Assembly (NCBI GenBank): GCA_903904605.1
Contig: CAIVDC010000021.1
Coordinates: forward strand, 1 to 64,000
Direction: 5' to 3'
From: an uncultured Sterolibacterium sp.
Lineage (GTDB): Bacteria; Pseudomonadota; Gammaproteobacteria; Burkholderiales; Rhodocyclaceae
Length of the DNA stretch: 64,000 nt
Positions 37,395 to 45,811 of this stretch are shown here, piece after piece (the stretch's first letter is position 1; the number at the start of each line of letters is the position of its first letter). The notes under the pieces are model-generated. The model was given only the letters and a program-made list of their open reading frames with translations, did no database searches and was not told the DNA's origin. The translations under genes and the position numbers were made by a program.

Positions 37395-37436
37395 TTGATA
37401 CTCGTCAATGTCATGCCTTGCGGCAGAAGTTATGCT
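37395..37436 (+). promoter_or_regulatory. FNR/ANR-type box and -10 upstream of PRT-hydrolase gene
   Basis: TTGAT-ACTC-GTCAA (37395-37408) matches the FNR/ANR consensus at nine of ten positions. A -10 element TATGCT lies at 37431-37436, exactly 22 bp after the box. A start at about 37443 puts the box centre at -41.5, the class II activator position. The ribosome binding site GGAGG (37463-37467) and ATG at 37472 follow. Confidence 0.72.
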
Positions 37437-37471
37437 GTCGGCAATCTTCGCGCATCCTCATCGGAGGCAGG

Positions 37472-38908
37472 ATGAACGTCTTGATCAAGGACAGGGTCAC
37501 AGCGGGGCAGGATCTGGCCCAGTCATTGCTGAAATACCGCAGGCGCGGAATGGTCATCGTACTGGCTTTGCCTCGCGGCGGCGTGCCGGTTGCCGCCGAG
37601 ATCGCCGATGAGCTGCAAGCGCCCCTTGATATCGTCGTCGTGCGCAAGCTGGGCGCACCCGGCCAGGAGGAACTCGCCATGGGCGCCATTGCGAGCGGCG
37701 GCACGCGTGTTCTCAATCAGGACGTGATCTCGGCCTTGGGCGTCGACGACAAGGCGCTCGAGCGCGTAGCAGCGCGCGAGCAGGCTGAACTCGAACGCCG
37801 CATGAGGACCTATCGCAACGGACGACCATGGCCATCGATCAAGGGTAAGTCCGTGATCTTGGTGGACGACGGTATTGCCACCGGCGCGACCATGCGCGCG
37901 GCCATCCAAGCGTTGCGCTTGCAAGGTCCGGCGAAGCTGATCGTCGCCGTCCCGGTGGCGCCGCCCGATGTTATCGTCGAACTTGGCCGGGAAGCCGACG
38001 AGGTCGTATGCCTGGCGACGCCGTCGCCATTCTGGGCGATCGGCAGGTGGTATTCGAGTTTCCCGCAACTCTCAGATGAAGAAGTCATCCGCATCCTGTC
38101 TGAGCGTTGGCTTGAAAGCGACAAGGCAGCCACACAGCAAGAACAGCGCGGCCAGGCGGCAGATGGTCTCCGAATGGCGCGGAACAAGGAAGCCGGCAAA
38201 TCCTCTGCGCAGTCTCTTGACGCGCAGCACGTTACGATAAGAGCCGGGTCGGCTGTACTTGAAGGCACTTTGACCCTACCGCGGACCGCCTTGGGACTCG
38301 TCATTTTCGCCCACGGCAGCGGTAGCAGCCGCTTCAGCGCGCGAAACCGCTTCGTAGCCAGTCATCTCAACGAGGGCGGTCTGGCGACGCTGCTCTTTGA
38401 TTTGCTTACCGCTCGCGAGCAGGAAATCGACGAGCGCACGGGGGAGCTCCGTTTCGACATCGGCCTGCTCACCCGGCGTTTGACAGGGGTGCTCGATTAC
38501 CTGAACACAGAGATGAGTACTCGCGGCCGATCGGTCGGGTTGTTTGGTGCGAGCACGGGAGCAGCCGCGGCGCTCAATGCCGCTGCCGAACGGCCGCAAC
38601 TGGTGAAGGCCGTCGTGTCACGAGGAGGGCGCCCTGACCTTGCACAGGCTTCTTTGGCGCTGGTCATGGCTCCGACGCTGTTGATCGTCGGTGGCCTGGA
38701 TGAGACGGTGATCGGGCTTAATCAGCAGGCTGCTGCCCAGCTTCCCTGTGAGCACCGACTTGAAATTGTTCCTGGCGCGTCCCATCTCTTCGAGGAACCC
38801 GGCACGCTCGAAACCGTGGCGCAACTTGCCCGCGAGTGGTTCGAACGGCACTTGGGGGAGGGGGGCGCAACGGCGGAAACTGGAGCCCTGCATCGAGGAA
38901 GGAAGTGA
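37472..38908 (+). CDS. Phosphoribosyltransferase fused to alpha/beta hydrolase
   Basis: This 478-residue two-domain protein has a phosphoribosyltransferase domain at residues 1 to about 215 (LALPRGGVPVAAEIADEL; PRPP loop VILVDDGIATGATMRAAI). A linker follows, and residues about 255-470 form a dienelactone-hydrolase-like alpha/beta hydrolase with an oxyanion HGSG motif (VIFAHGSGSSR), nucleophile region GLFGASTGAAAAL and late His in GASHLFEEP. The two halves are often separate neighbouring genes; fusion suggests sequential action. I chose the ATG at 37472 behind GGAGG. Substrates are unknown. An adjacent FNR box points to low-oxygen expression, and the PRPP synthetase upstream fits as PRPP source. 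Confidence 0.82.
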   Translation: MNVLIKDRVTAGQDLAQSLLKYRRRGMVIVLALPRGGVPVAAEIADELQAPLDIVVVRKLGAPGQEELAMGAIASGGTRVLNQDVISALGVDDKALERVAAREQAELERRMRTYRNGRPWPSIKGKSVILVDDGIATGATMRAAIQALRLQGPAKLIVAVPVAPPDVIVELGREADEVVCLATPSPFWAIGRWYSSFPQLSDEEVIRILSERWLESDKAATQQEQRGQAADGLRMARNKEAGKSSAQSLDAQHVTIRAGSAVLEGTLTLPRTALGLVIFAHGSGSSRFSARNRFVASHLNEGGLATLLFDLLTAREQEIDERTGELRFDIGLLTRRLTGVLDYLNTEMSTRGRSVGLFGASTGAAAALNAAAERPQLVKAVVSRGGRPDLAQASLALVMAPTLLIVGGLDETVIGLNQQAAAQLPCEHRLEIVPGASHLFEEPGTLETVAQLAREWFERHLGEGGATAETGALHRGRK

Positions 38909-38991
38909 CTTATGATCGATTGGCCGTTAGCGCACTATAGGGCCGGCAGCGACGCTGCCAGCACTCGCCGGGTTGGCAAGGGGCGTGACCG

Positions 38992-39396
38992 ATGAAATAC
39001 TCTGATCAAAAGTCGTGGATGTGGGCAGACGCGCTCGAACTCCTTCAGAGCACTGAGCGCTTGCAGCGCCGCTTTTTCGTGGTGGGCACTTTGCAGGCCG
39101 CGCCCTGCTGGCAGCCTCCCGTCGATCTGTATGAGCAGGGCGACGAGTTGAATCTGCTCGTCGCCCTGCCCGGCGTAGGAGCACGCCAGTTCGAAGTAAT
39201 CCTTGAAGATGCGGCGATTGTGGTGCGCGGCGAGCGGCCGATGCCGGCGGCTTTTCAACGCGCATCCATTCATCGCCTCGAGATTCCTTATGGCCGGTTT
39301 GAGCGTCGCATCGCCTTGCCGCCGGGAAATTTCCAATTACTGCAGCAATTTATCGAAGACGGCTGCCTGGCGATCATCCTGCGCCGTCTTTCATGA
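38992..39396 (+). CDS. Divergent Hsp20-family protein
   Basis: This 134-residue alpha-crystallin-type protein has an N-terminal arm of about 40 residues rich in Trp and Gln. The domain (PPVDLYEQGDELNLLVALPG, then RLEIPYGRFERRIALPPGN) occupies about residues 43-130. The usual GVL strand is degenerate (EDGCLAIIL) and the C-terminal I-x-I/V tail is missing, so oligomer assembly may differ. It overlaps lon by ATGA, which suggests delivery of clients to that protease or a shared quality-control unit. Confidence 0.8.
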   Translation: MKYSDQKSWMWADALELLQSTERLQRRFFVVGTLQAAPCWQPPVDLYEQGDELNLLVALPGVGARQFEVILEDAAIVVRGERPMPAAFQRASIHRLEIPYGRFERRIALPPGNFQLLQQFIEDGCLAIILRRLS

Positions 39397-41873
39397 GGAA
39401 TCTCGTTATGCAACTCGACAGCCCCAGTCCGCAAAGCGATGAGATGTTCGCAATCGCGAAGCGCGAGGCGACCGATAACGTCCTTGCCATCCCTGATGAC
39501 GCGATGATCATCGTGCCGGTGCGCAATCTCGTGCTGTTTCCCAGCATGATTATTCCGCTCACCATTGGTAGAAAGGATTCAATCGCAGCAGCCCAGCAGG
39601 CAGTGAAGATGGAGCGTCCTGTCGGGATTTTGCTGCAGAACGATCCCGAAGTCGAGGCACCCGGCCCGGATGACCTTCGTATCATCGGCACGGTTGCCAA
39701 CATCCTGCGCTACGTCACTTTGCCGGACGGCGCGCATGTCATCGTCTGTCAGGGGAACCAGCGATTCCGCGTGACCGAATATCTGACGGGCTATCCATTC
39801 ACTGTCGCGCGCGTCGGGCTCATTGCCGAACCCGAGGTGACAGGGAGCGAGATCGAGGCCCGTTTCATTCAACTCAAGGAGCGCGCCCTGGAAGTGCTGC
39901 AACTCCTGCCGCAAACGCCACAAGAACTGGTGGCTGCCGTGCACAATGCCGGTTCCGCCGGGGCATTGGCGGATCTCGTCGCCGGCGTCATGGACATCAA
40001 GGCCGCCGACAAGCAGGTAGTGCTCGAAACAGTGGACCTGGTGCGGCGTCTGGACGTCGTTCTAGAGTATCTGGCGAAGCGCCTCGATGTGCTTCGGCTT
40101 TCGCGCGAGATCGGCGAACGCACCAAGACAAGCATGGATGAGCGGCAACGCGAGTACCTCCTGCGCGAACAGATGAAATCGATCCAGAAGGAACTGGGCG
40201 AGGGCGAAGACGGAAGCGCCGCCGAGATCGCTGAACTGCGCCGGGCCATTGCCGAGGCGCAGATGCCTGAGGAGGCGGCGCGTGCCGCCGCCAAGGAATT
40301 GAAGCGTTTGGAGAAGATGTCCGACGCTTCGGCCGAGTATTCGATGGTGCGATCCTATCTCGATTGGCTGATCGAACTGCCATGGAAGGCGCCTGAACCG
40401 GACGCGATCGACATCAGTGAATCGCGACGCATCCTTGACGCCGACCACTTTGGACTGGATCAAGTGAAGAAGCGCATCATCGAGTTTCTGGCGGTGCGCA
40501 AGCTCAACCCGGAAGGCCACGGTCCCATCCTTTGCTTCGTGGGGCCGCCCGGCGTCGGCAAGACTTCCCTGGGTCAGTCGATCGCCAAGGCACTTGGACG
40601 CAAGTTCGTACGCGTGTCCCTGGGCGGTGTCCACGACGAAGCAGAGATTCGCGGTCACCGGCGCACTTATATCGGGGCCTTGCCCGGCAACATCATCCAG
40701 GCGATCAAGAAGGCCGGATCGCGCGGCTGCGTGATGATGCTGGATGAGATCGACAAGCTTGGCGCCGGCATTCACGGCGACCCGTCTTCGGCGCTGCTCG
40801 AGGTGCTCGACCCGGAGCAGAACGACACGTTTCGCGACAACTATCTCGGCCTGCCCTACGACCTGTCGCGGATGCTGTTCATCAGCACGGCGAATGTCCT
40901 GGACACTATCCCGGGGCCGCTGCGTGACCGCATGGAGATCATCCAGCTCCCGGGCTATACGCAGGAAGAGAAGCGCGAGATCGCACTGCGCTATCTCGTC
41001 AAGCGGCAGTTGTCCCAGAACGGTCTGAAGGAGGGGCAGTTCGAACTTTCGGATGCTGCCCTGGTCGCCATCATCCGCGACTACACCCGCGAAGCGGGGG
41101 TACGCTCGCTCGAGCGTCAGATCGGCGCCGTGTGCCGCCGCGCCGCTGTGACTATTGCGGAGGGCGGGCGCGAGACGGTCAGGATCGGGGAGAGCGATCT
41201 TGCCGCGATTCTCGGACCGACCAAGTTCGAGAACGAGGTCGCGCTGCGCGCAGGCATGCCCGGTGTGGCCACCGGGCTGGCCTGGACCCCGGTCGGGGGC
41301 GATATCCTGTTCATCGAGGCCAGTCGCACCGCGGGCGGCGGCAGGCTGATCCTCACGGGCCAACTCGGCGACGTGATGAAGGAGTCCGCGCAGGCTGCGC
41401 TGACCCTGGTGAAGACCCGCGCGGCGAGCCTGGACATAGACCCTGGCGGCTTCGAGAAGACAGACGTGCATGTCCACGTGCCGGCTGGCGCCATCCCCAA
41501 GGATGGTCCGAGCGCCGGGGTCGCGATGTTCATTGCCTTGGCGTCGCTCTTCGCCGAGCGGACGGTACGCAACGATACGGCGATGACCGGCGAAATCAGT
41601 TTGAGGGGCCTGGTGCTCCCGGTGGGAGGAATCAAGGACAAGGTCCTTGCCGCTATGCGCGCCGGCATCCGTCGCGTCATGTTGCCGTCGAGGACTCGCC
41701 GGGATCTTGATGAAGTACCGGCGGAGGCGAAGGAGAAGCTTGAGTTCATATTTCTCGATACGGTCGATGACGCTGTGCGCAATTCGGTGGAAGGTTGTTG
41801 CACGATCAACGATTCGGTGCGAATAGACGATGATCCCAACCTCGCGCCGCAGGCTTTGGTGACCCACGATTAA
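39393..41873 (+). CDS. lon: ATP-dependent protease Lon
   Basis: This 826-residue LonA has an N-terminal substrate-binding domain (VPVRNLVLFPSMIIPLTIGR), a coiled-coil segment (about residues 190-260), and an AAA+ module with Walker A GPPGVGKTS (about residue 385) and Walker B MMLDEIDK. The proteolytic domain carries catalytic Ser in KDGPSAGVAMF and Lys in GGIKDKVLAA. It degrades misfolded and regulatory proteins. The length is near the family norm (about 780-820), and it is probably an additional copy in the stress island. It starts within the preceding hsp20-like stop codon. Confidence 0.93.
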   Translation: MRNLVMQLDSPSPQSDEMFAIAKREATDNVLAIPDDAMIIVPVRNLVLFPSMIIPLTIGRKDSIAAAQQAVKMERPVGILLQNDPEVEAPGPDDLRIIGTVANILRYVTLPDGAHVIVCQGNQRFRVTEYLTGYPFTVARVGLIAEPEVTGSEIEARFIQLKERALEVLQLLPQTPQELVAAVHNAGSAGALADLVAGVMDIKAADKQVVLETVDLVRRLDVVLEYLAKRLDVLRLSREIGERTKTSMDERQREYLLREQMKSIQKELGEGEDGSAAEIAELRRAIAEAQMPEEAARAAAKELKRLEKMSDASAEYSMVRSYLDWLIELPWKAPEPDAIDISESRRILDADHFGLDQVKKRIIEFLAVRKLNPEGHGPILCFVGPPGVGKTSLGQSIAKALGRKFVRVSLGGVHDEAEIRGHRRTYIGALPGNIIQAIKKAGSRGCVMMLDEIDKLGAGIHGDPSSALLEVLDPEQNDTFRDNYLGLPYDLSRMLFISTANVLDTIPGPLRDRMEIIQLPGYTQEEKREIALRYLVKRQLSQNGLKEGQFELSDAALVAIIRDYTREAGVRSLERQIGAVCRRAAVTIAEGGRETVRIGESDLAAILGPTKFENEVALRAGMPGVATGLAWTPVGGDILFIEASRTAGGGRLILTGQLGDVMKESAQAALTLVKTRAASLDIDPGGFEKTDVHVHVPAGAIPKDGPSAGVAMFIALASLFAERTVRNDTAMTGEISLRGLVLPVGGIKDKVLAAMRAGIRRVMLPSRTRRDLDEVPAEAKEKLEFIFLDTVDDAVRNSVEGCCTINDSVRIDDDPNLAPQALVTHD

Positions 41874-41884
41874 GGAGCACATCG

Positions 41885-42178
41885 CTGACCACAGAACTCG
41901 ATGCGCTGCCACCGGAGGCTCCTCGCGTTCTGCTCGCTGCCGGCAAGCTCGTCGGCGAAGGTTTCGACCATCCGCCGCTCGATACCTTGATATTGGCAAT
42001 GCCCGTTTCATGGACAGGTACTTTGCAGCAATACGCCGGCCGTTTGCATCGAGAGCATTCGAGTAAGACCGATGTGCGAATCATCGATTTCGTGGACGCA
42101 GGCCATCCAGCTTTGTTGCGGATGTGGGACAAACGGCAGAGGGGATACAAGGCGATCGGGTATCGCATCGCCAACTGA
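41885..42178 (+). pseudogene. Truncated C-terminus of a DEAD/DEAH helicase
   Basis: About 97 codons without a start encode the last part of a superfamily 2 helicase. LLAAGKLVGEGFDHPPLDTL and QQYAGRLHREH are motifs V and VI, followed by VRIIDFVDAGHP and a normal stop at 42176. The helicase core upstream is absent; lon occupies that position. It is therefore a 3' fragment left by deletion or insertion at the end of the island. Internal translation from the ATG at 41987 is possible but would give no complete domain. Confidence 0.75.
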
Positions 42179-42258
42179 GAGTTCGCGGATGCCCAGCAAT
42201 CCAAGTTTGCCACCCAATAGTAAGGCGAAATATAGTCCACTAACGGCGACTTTTTCTG

Positions 42259-42355
42259 TTAATAGCCTACTAATAGCCCATGTAGATTGACAAACAAAGA
42301 GTCATCGACTAGTATTAGGCTGTTATCGAAAAAAATTTCACTTAACAGTCTAATA
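42259..42355 (+). promoter_or_regulatory. hipBA promoter with three operator-like repeats
   Basis: TTGACA (42287-42292) and TAGTAT (42310-42315), spaced by 17 bp, form a good sigma-70 promoter. Three related elements surround it: TTAATAGCCTACTAATA at 42259-42275 (direct), a reverse copy at 42310-42326 overlapping the -10, and TTAACAGTCTAATA at 42342-42355. They are probable HipB operators for autoregulation. The region is AT-rich relative to its neighbours. Confidence 0.68.
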
Positions 42356-42362
42356 TTCGCCC

Positions 42363-42722
42363 ATGTCGCTTCAGCACCTCACCAACACGGAAATCTCACT
42401 GCGCCTTGCGCAAGCGATTCATGCCTGGCGGGTCTCGCCCGAGGGCGCCGGCATCTCGCAGGTGGATTTGGCGAAGAAGAGTGGCATCGGCCTAACGCCG
42501 CTCAAGCGCTTCGAAAAGACGGGCGCCATCACGTTGCGGAACCTGGTCGCCCTGCTGCGCGCGCTCGATTTGCTGGACGGGCTGGAAACCCTTATTCCGG
42601 AGCCTGGCGCCCCGGGACCGCTCGCACTGCTCGAGGCTGAGCGGAAAAAACGCCAGCGCGTGCGCGCGCCGCGCACCACGGCCAAGCACGCCTCCGCCGG
42701 CGAGGACGCCCCCGGTGGCTGA
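42363..42722 (+). CDS. hipB: HipB-like XRE antitoxin
   Basis: This 119-residue helix-turn-helix protein has an XRE-type domain at residues about 10-72 (LRLAQAIHAWRV, ISQVDLAKKSGIGLTPLKRFEKTG, LVALLRALDLLDGL). A basic, disordered C-terminal tail (KKRQRVRAPRTT) follows. It should bind the repeats upstream and neutralise the HipA kinase encoded next. The hipA start overlaps its end by 8 bp. The tail is longer than in E. coli HipB. Confidence 0.82.
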   Translation: MSLQHLTNTEISLRLAQAIHAWRVSPEGAGISQVDLAKKSGIGLTPLKRFEKTGAITLRNLVALLRALDLLDGLETLIPEPGAPGPLALLEAERKKRQRVRAPRTTAKHASAGEDAPGG

Positions 42723-44007
42723 AGTCAACGTCGTCGAGGTGCGTATTTGGGGTCAGCCCGTCGGGGCTGTCGCACCCCTGCGGGGAAGGCCGGGTTTCTA
42801 CGAGTTCGAATATACGCCCGCCTTCGTGAAATCCGGCTTGGAACTGTCGCCCCTGCATATGAAGGTGACAGCCAGGAAGCGCTTCAGCTTCCCGGCGCTG
42901 AATCAGGAGACGTTCCACGGGCTACCCGGGCTCTTGGCCGACGCCCTGCCAGACAAGTTCGGCAACGCACTCATCAACGAATACCTGACCCGTCACGGCG
43001 CAAAAGCCGAGGACATCACGGCGCTGCAACGCCTGCTGTATGTAGGCCACCGCGCGATGGGCGCGCTTGAGTTCGAGCCGGCTGCCGCGGAAACGCGCGG
43101 TCCCAACGTGGCTGCTCCGCTCCAGATGGCGCGTCTCGTGGAGGATGCGCGCCGCGCGCTGCGTGGAGAATTCAGCAAGATTGCCCAGGACATCATGGAC
43201 GTGGGCAGTTCTGCCGGCGGCGCCCGCGCCAAGGCCGTCATCGGCTGGAACCGGAACACCAATGAAGTCGTATCCGGGCAATTCGATTTACCTGAGGGCT
43301 GTGAACACTGGCTTCTGAAGTTCGATCTCGGGCTCGACGGTGCCCTAAGCTACTCGGCCGGGTTCGGCCGCATCGAATATGCGCACTACCTCATGGCCAC
43401 TGTGGCCGGTGTCGAAATGAACGAGTGTCGCCTGCTCGAGGAGAACGGTCGTGCCCACTTCATGACCAAGCGCTTCGACCGGCACGGGAACCAGAAGGTG
43501 CATGTGCAGACCCTCTGCGGCCTGGCGCACCTGGATTTCAATTCGCCCTACGTCCATGGCTACGAGCAGTATCTGCGAACCGTGCTCGACCTTAAACTGG
43601 GCGCGCCCGCCCTTGAGCAAGCGTGGATTCGCTGTGTCTTCAATGTCGCGGCCGTGAACTGCGACGACCACACCAAGAATCTCGCATTCCTGTTGGATGA
43701 CTCTGGGGGTTGGAGCCTCGCGCCGGCTTACGACACCAGCTTCTCCCACAACCCAGCCGCCGGCAAATGGACGCGCGAGCATCAGATGCTGGTGGGTGGC
43801 AAGGCGTGGGACATCGCAGCCGTCGACCTTATCGCGCTCGCCGATAAGTTCGATGTCCGGCAACCGGAGGCATTGCTCAAACGCGTCGCCGATGCCGTGG
43901 CCCGTTGGCCGGAATTTGCCCGCATGACTGGCGTACCAAAGGAGGAGACTGCCCGCATCGCTTCATATCATCCCGTCTGGGTGAAGGGGGGACCTGACGC
44001 GGGCTAG
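42715..44007 (+). CDS. hipA: HipA-type serine/threonine kinase toxin
   Basis: This 430-residue HipA kinase has an N-terminal subdomain (VEVRIWGQPVGAVAPLRG, then HGLPGLLADALPDKFG). A kinase core contains the catalytic NCDDHTKNLAFL (about residue 318) and the metal-binding AYDTSFSH. The ATP-loop equivalent is DVGSSAGGARAKAVIGW. Members phosphorylate glutamyl-tRNA synthetase or other targets and cause growth arrest. The start is GTG at 42715 within the end of hipB. The pair sits at the right edge of the stress island, beside a truncated helicase, a typical place for a mobile addiction module. Confidence 0.88.
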   Translation: MAEVNVVEVRIWGQPVGAVAPLRGRPGFYEFEYTPAFVKSGLELSPLHMKVTARKRFSFPALNQETFHGLPGLLADALPDKFGNALINEYLTRHGAKAEDITALQRLLYVGHRAMGALEFEPAAAETRGPNVAAPLQMARLVEDARRALRGEFSKIAQDIMDVGSSAGGARAKAVIGWNRNTNEVVSGQFDLPEGCEHWLLKFDLGLDGALSYSAGFGRIEYAHYLMATVAGVEMNECRLLEENGRAHFMTKRFDRHGNQKVHVQTLCGLAHLDFNSPYVHGYEQYLRTVLDLKLGAPALEQAWIRCVFNVAAVNCDDHTKNLAFLLDDSGGWSLAPAYDTSFSHNPAAGKWTREHQMLVGGKAWDIAAVDLIALADKFDVRQPEALLKRVADAVARWPEFARMTGVPKEETARIASYHPVWVKGGPDAG

Positions 44008-44272
44008 GTGTCAAATCAACCGTATTCTCTAAACGGCAGGTCCCCCGAAAGAGCCTGGCCCGGGGAGTCGCAAGCCCCTGCCGCAGCCGTGCTTGTGAAA
44101 GCGTCCTCGCAGAGGCGAAGCAGTGCTTCACAAAGGTCAGCGGCGCGGACACGGCATAGGAACTGAATCGTTGATTCTGCGCATCCAGCCAGATGCGCCG
44201 GCGGCTGGCGCCGCCTGAAACCCTCGCCATTCAGGGGTTCGTGGCCTCTGCATTGTAAGTGACGCAAGCTTT

Positions 44273-44500
44273 ATGTGTCAGGAGGTTTGCAATAACCATT
44301 TGGCCATCCGTTTTGCCAATACCTGGGAGAGGCTTGCTCAGAGCCCGTTCAATCTCCCGTCGCCGAGGACTTGCGTCCCGACGCTGCAATTTGCCATTGA
44401 AAACGTTGAGAATGGTCGGGGGACGCTTAAGATCTTGCTCGTGGACGTGTCGGCTGCCATGGGCCAGCCTTTAGGCGAATTCATCGACAGGGTTCGATAG
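44273..44500 (+). CDS. Doubtful 75-residue hypothetical protein
   Basis: This ORF with an ATG at 44273 ends in ILLVDVSAAMGQPLGEFIDRVR, a protein-like amphipathic stretch. I recognise no family and the ribosome binding site is weak. It may be the remaining piece of a larger gene. A 6-bp hairpin (CGACAG...CTGTCG) spans its last codons but has no T run. Confidence 0.25.
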   Translation: MCQEVCNNHLAIRFANTWERLAQSPFNLPSPRTCVPTLQFAIENVENGRGTLKILLVDVSAAMGQPLGEFIDRVR

Positions 44501-44525
44501 CTGTCGCATGTAGGGCTACCGACAC

Positions 44526-44729
44526 TGTGTTACCCCAGTATTTCCATAATTTGTTTGGTTACCGAGATTTCGTCATTGGTTACCAAGAATCCGTTGGCCC
44601 GACAGGCGATTATTCTGACCGGGAGTTTTGCGGCTTATTTGACATAATGCACATTATGCGAACAATTTGCATAAACAAGTAAATGCTAATACACGCCCCT
44701 AGCGTTCATTCTCATAAATTTGTTACCAT
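44526..44729. repeat. Four copies of a GTTACC operator-like motif
   Basis: Related 11-bp elements lie at 44526-44536, 44555-44565, 44576-44586 and 44719-44729. The best copy is TTGGT-T-ACCAA (odd-centre palindrome) at 44576; the copy at 44555 starts exactly 21 bp earlier, two helical turns. This is the arrangement of a regulator binding array, but no recognisable gene starts near it. Confidence 0.45.
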
Positions 44730-44968
44730 TTTCTGCACAATTTTGTTCCCAACAGCATGCGGGCGCAACGGCTCTTCGAGGATGTTGTGGCCAATCTGCT
44801 GCTATGAAAGGGACACCCGCATGCAACGGGAAACCTAGAAGGCGTAGTCAAGAGCGAAATCTGGATCGATTTTTCAGCCAAGTTGTCCTCGGCTACGACG
44901 CCATTTCGAACAAGGTTCGAAACATCGCTCTCCTCGTATCGCAGGATATCCGCGAGCTGCCGTCAATG

Positions 44969-45808
44969 CTACTTGTTTTCCAGCACCATCAAGCCAGCGG
45001 CGGTATTCGAGATCGGAATGTGGTAGTTCGACTGCACCTCGCGCACCTTTCCCGGCAAGGCAGCGCGGGCCGCAAGCCACATCAGCAGTTCGACGCCCTG
45101 CGTGCCGGTCAGTTCGACCAGTTCTTCTATGGAATAACGGGTCGCCCACGTGGGATCACGGGTCAGGCTGGCCATGAACTCCCGGTCGAATGCCTTGTTG
45201 GTGAATCCGGCCCGCTTGCCTTCCAGCTGATGCGACAATCCGCCGGTGCCGATGATGACGACGCGCTGGTCTTCGTCCCAGGACCCGACCGCCTGCCCGA
45301 TCGCCTGCCCCAGCTTGAAGCAGCGGGACGCAGAAGGCAGCGGGAACTGCACGGTATTGATGCACACCGGCACGGTGCGCACCGGGCAGACCTCGTCGTC
45401 CGGCCAGAGCAGTTTCAATGGCAGGGTAAAGGCATGGTCAACCAGCATTTCCTGGCAGGTGGTCAGATCGAACTCCTGTTCAACCAGGGCGTTGATCAGG
45501 TGCCAGGAAAGCGCCGAGTCGCCGCGAAACGGCGGCAGCGTCGGTATGCCCCAGCCTTCATCGGCGTTGCTGTATTCATCCGCCGCCCCGACCGCGAAAG
45601 TCGGCATCTTGTCGAGGAAGAAGTTCAGGCCGTGGTCGTTGTAGAAGACCACCGCCACGTCGGGCTTGACTTCGCGCAGCCAATCGTGGACCGGCGGGAA
45701 TCCGTCGAAAAATGGTTTCCAGTAGGGATCCTGCTGCAGGTTTTGGGCAATGGCACGGCCAAGGGCCGGTACGTGGGTAGAAGTGATGGCGCCTACGATC
45801 CTTGCCAT
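44969..45808 (-). CDS. ligB: Protocatechuate 4,5-dioxygenase beta subunit, copy 1
   Basis: This 279-residue class III extradiol dioxygenase catalytic subunit opens protocatechuate, or a related catechol, between C4 and C5. The Fe(II) ligands are His12 (ITSTHVPAL), His59 (YNDHG) and Glu240 (GVELLMW). The catalytic base His193 lies in GTGGLSHQLEG. It starts 3 bp after ligA copy 1. It differs clearly from copy 2 at 55182, and its companions are ubiD and a solute-binding protein, so it may prefer a different carboxylated or substituted catechol, such as gallate. Confidence 0.88.
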   Translation of the reverse strand: MARIVGAITSTHVPALGRAIAQNLQQDPYWKPFFDGFPPVHDWLREVKPDVAVVFYNDHGLNFFLDKMPTFAVGAADEYSNADEGWGIPTLPPFRGDSALSWHLINALVEQEFDLTTCQEMLVDHAFTLPLKLLWPDDEVCPVRTVPVCINTVQFPLPSASRCFKLGQAIGQAVGSWDEDQRVVIIGTGGLSHQLEGKRAGFTNKAFDREFMASLTRDPTWATRYSIEELVELTGTQGVELLMWLAARAALPGKVREVQSNYHIPISNTAAGLMVLENK

Positions 45809-45811
45809 TTC

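Larger units (their letters stand above)
44008..44968. other. Gene-poor junction between hipA and the lig region
   Basis: This 960-bp stretch is GC-rich to about 44270 and AT-rich from 44500 to 44760. No complete gene is recognised apart from one doubtful small ORF (44273-44500). It contains repeated GTTACC elements and a perfect palindrome at 44643-44658 (CATAATG-CA-CATTATG). A plus-strand frame beginning at 44804 (MKGTPACNGKP) runs on antisense to ligB and is not accepted as a gene. Confidence 0.5.

Noticed and set aside
40062-42011. 649-codon open frame on the minus strand
   Set aside because: It lies wholly antisense to lon and the helicase fragment, has no domain, and arises from high GC at third positions.
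44488-44512. GGTTCGA inside a 6-bp hairpin, resembling a tRNA T-arm
   Set aside because: The loop is ten bases, not seven, and no acceptor, D or anticodon arms are found around it.
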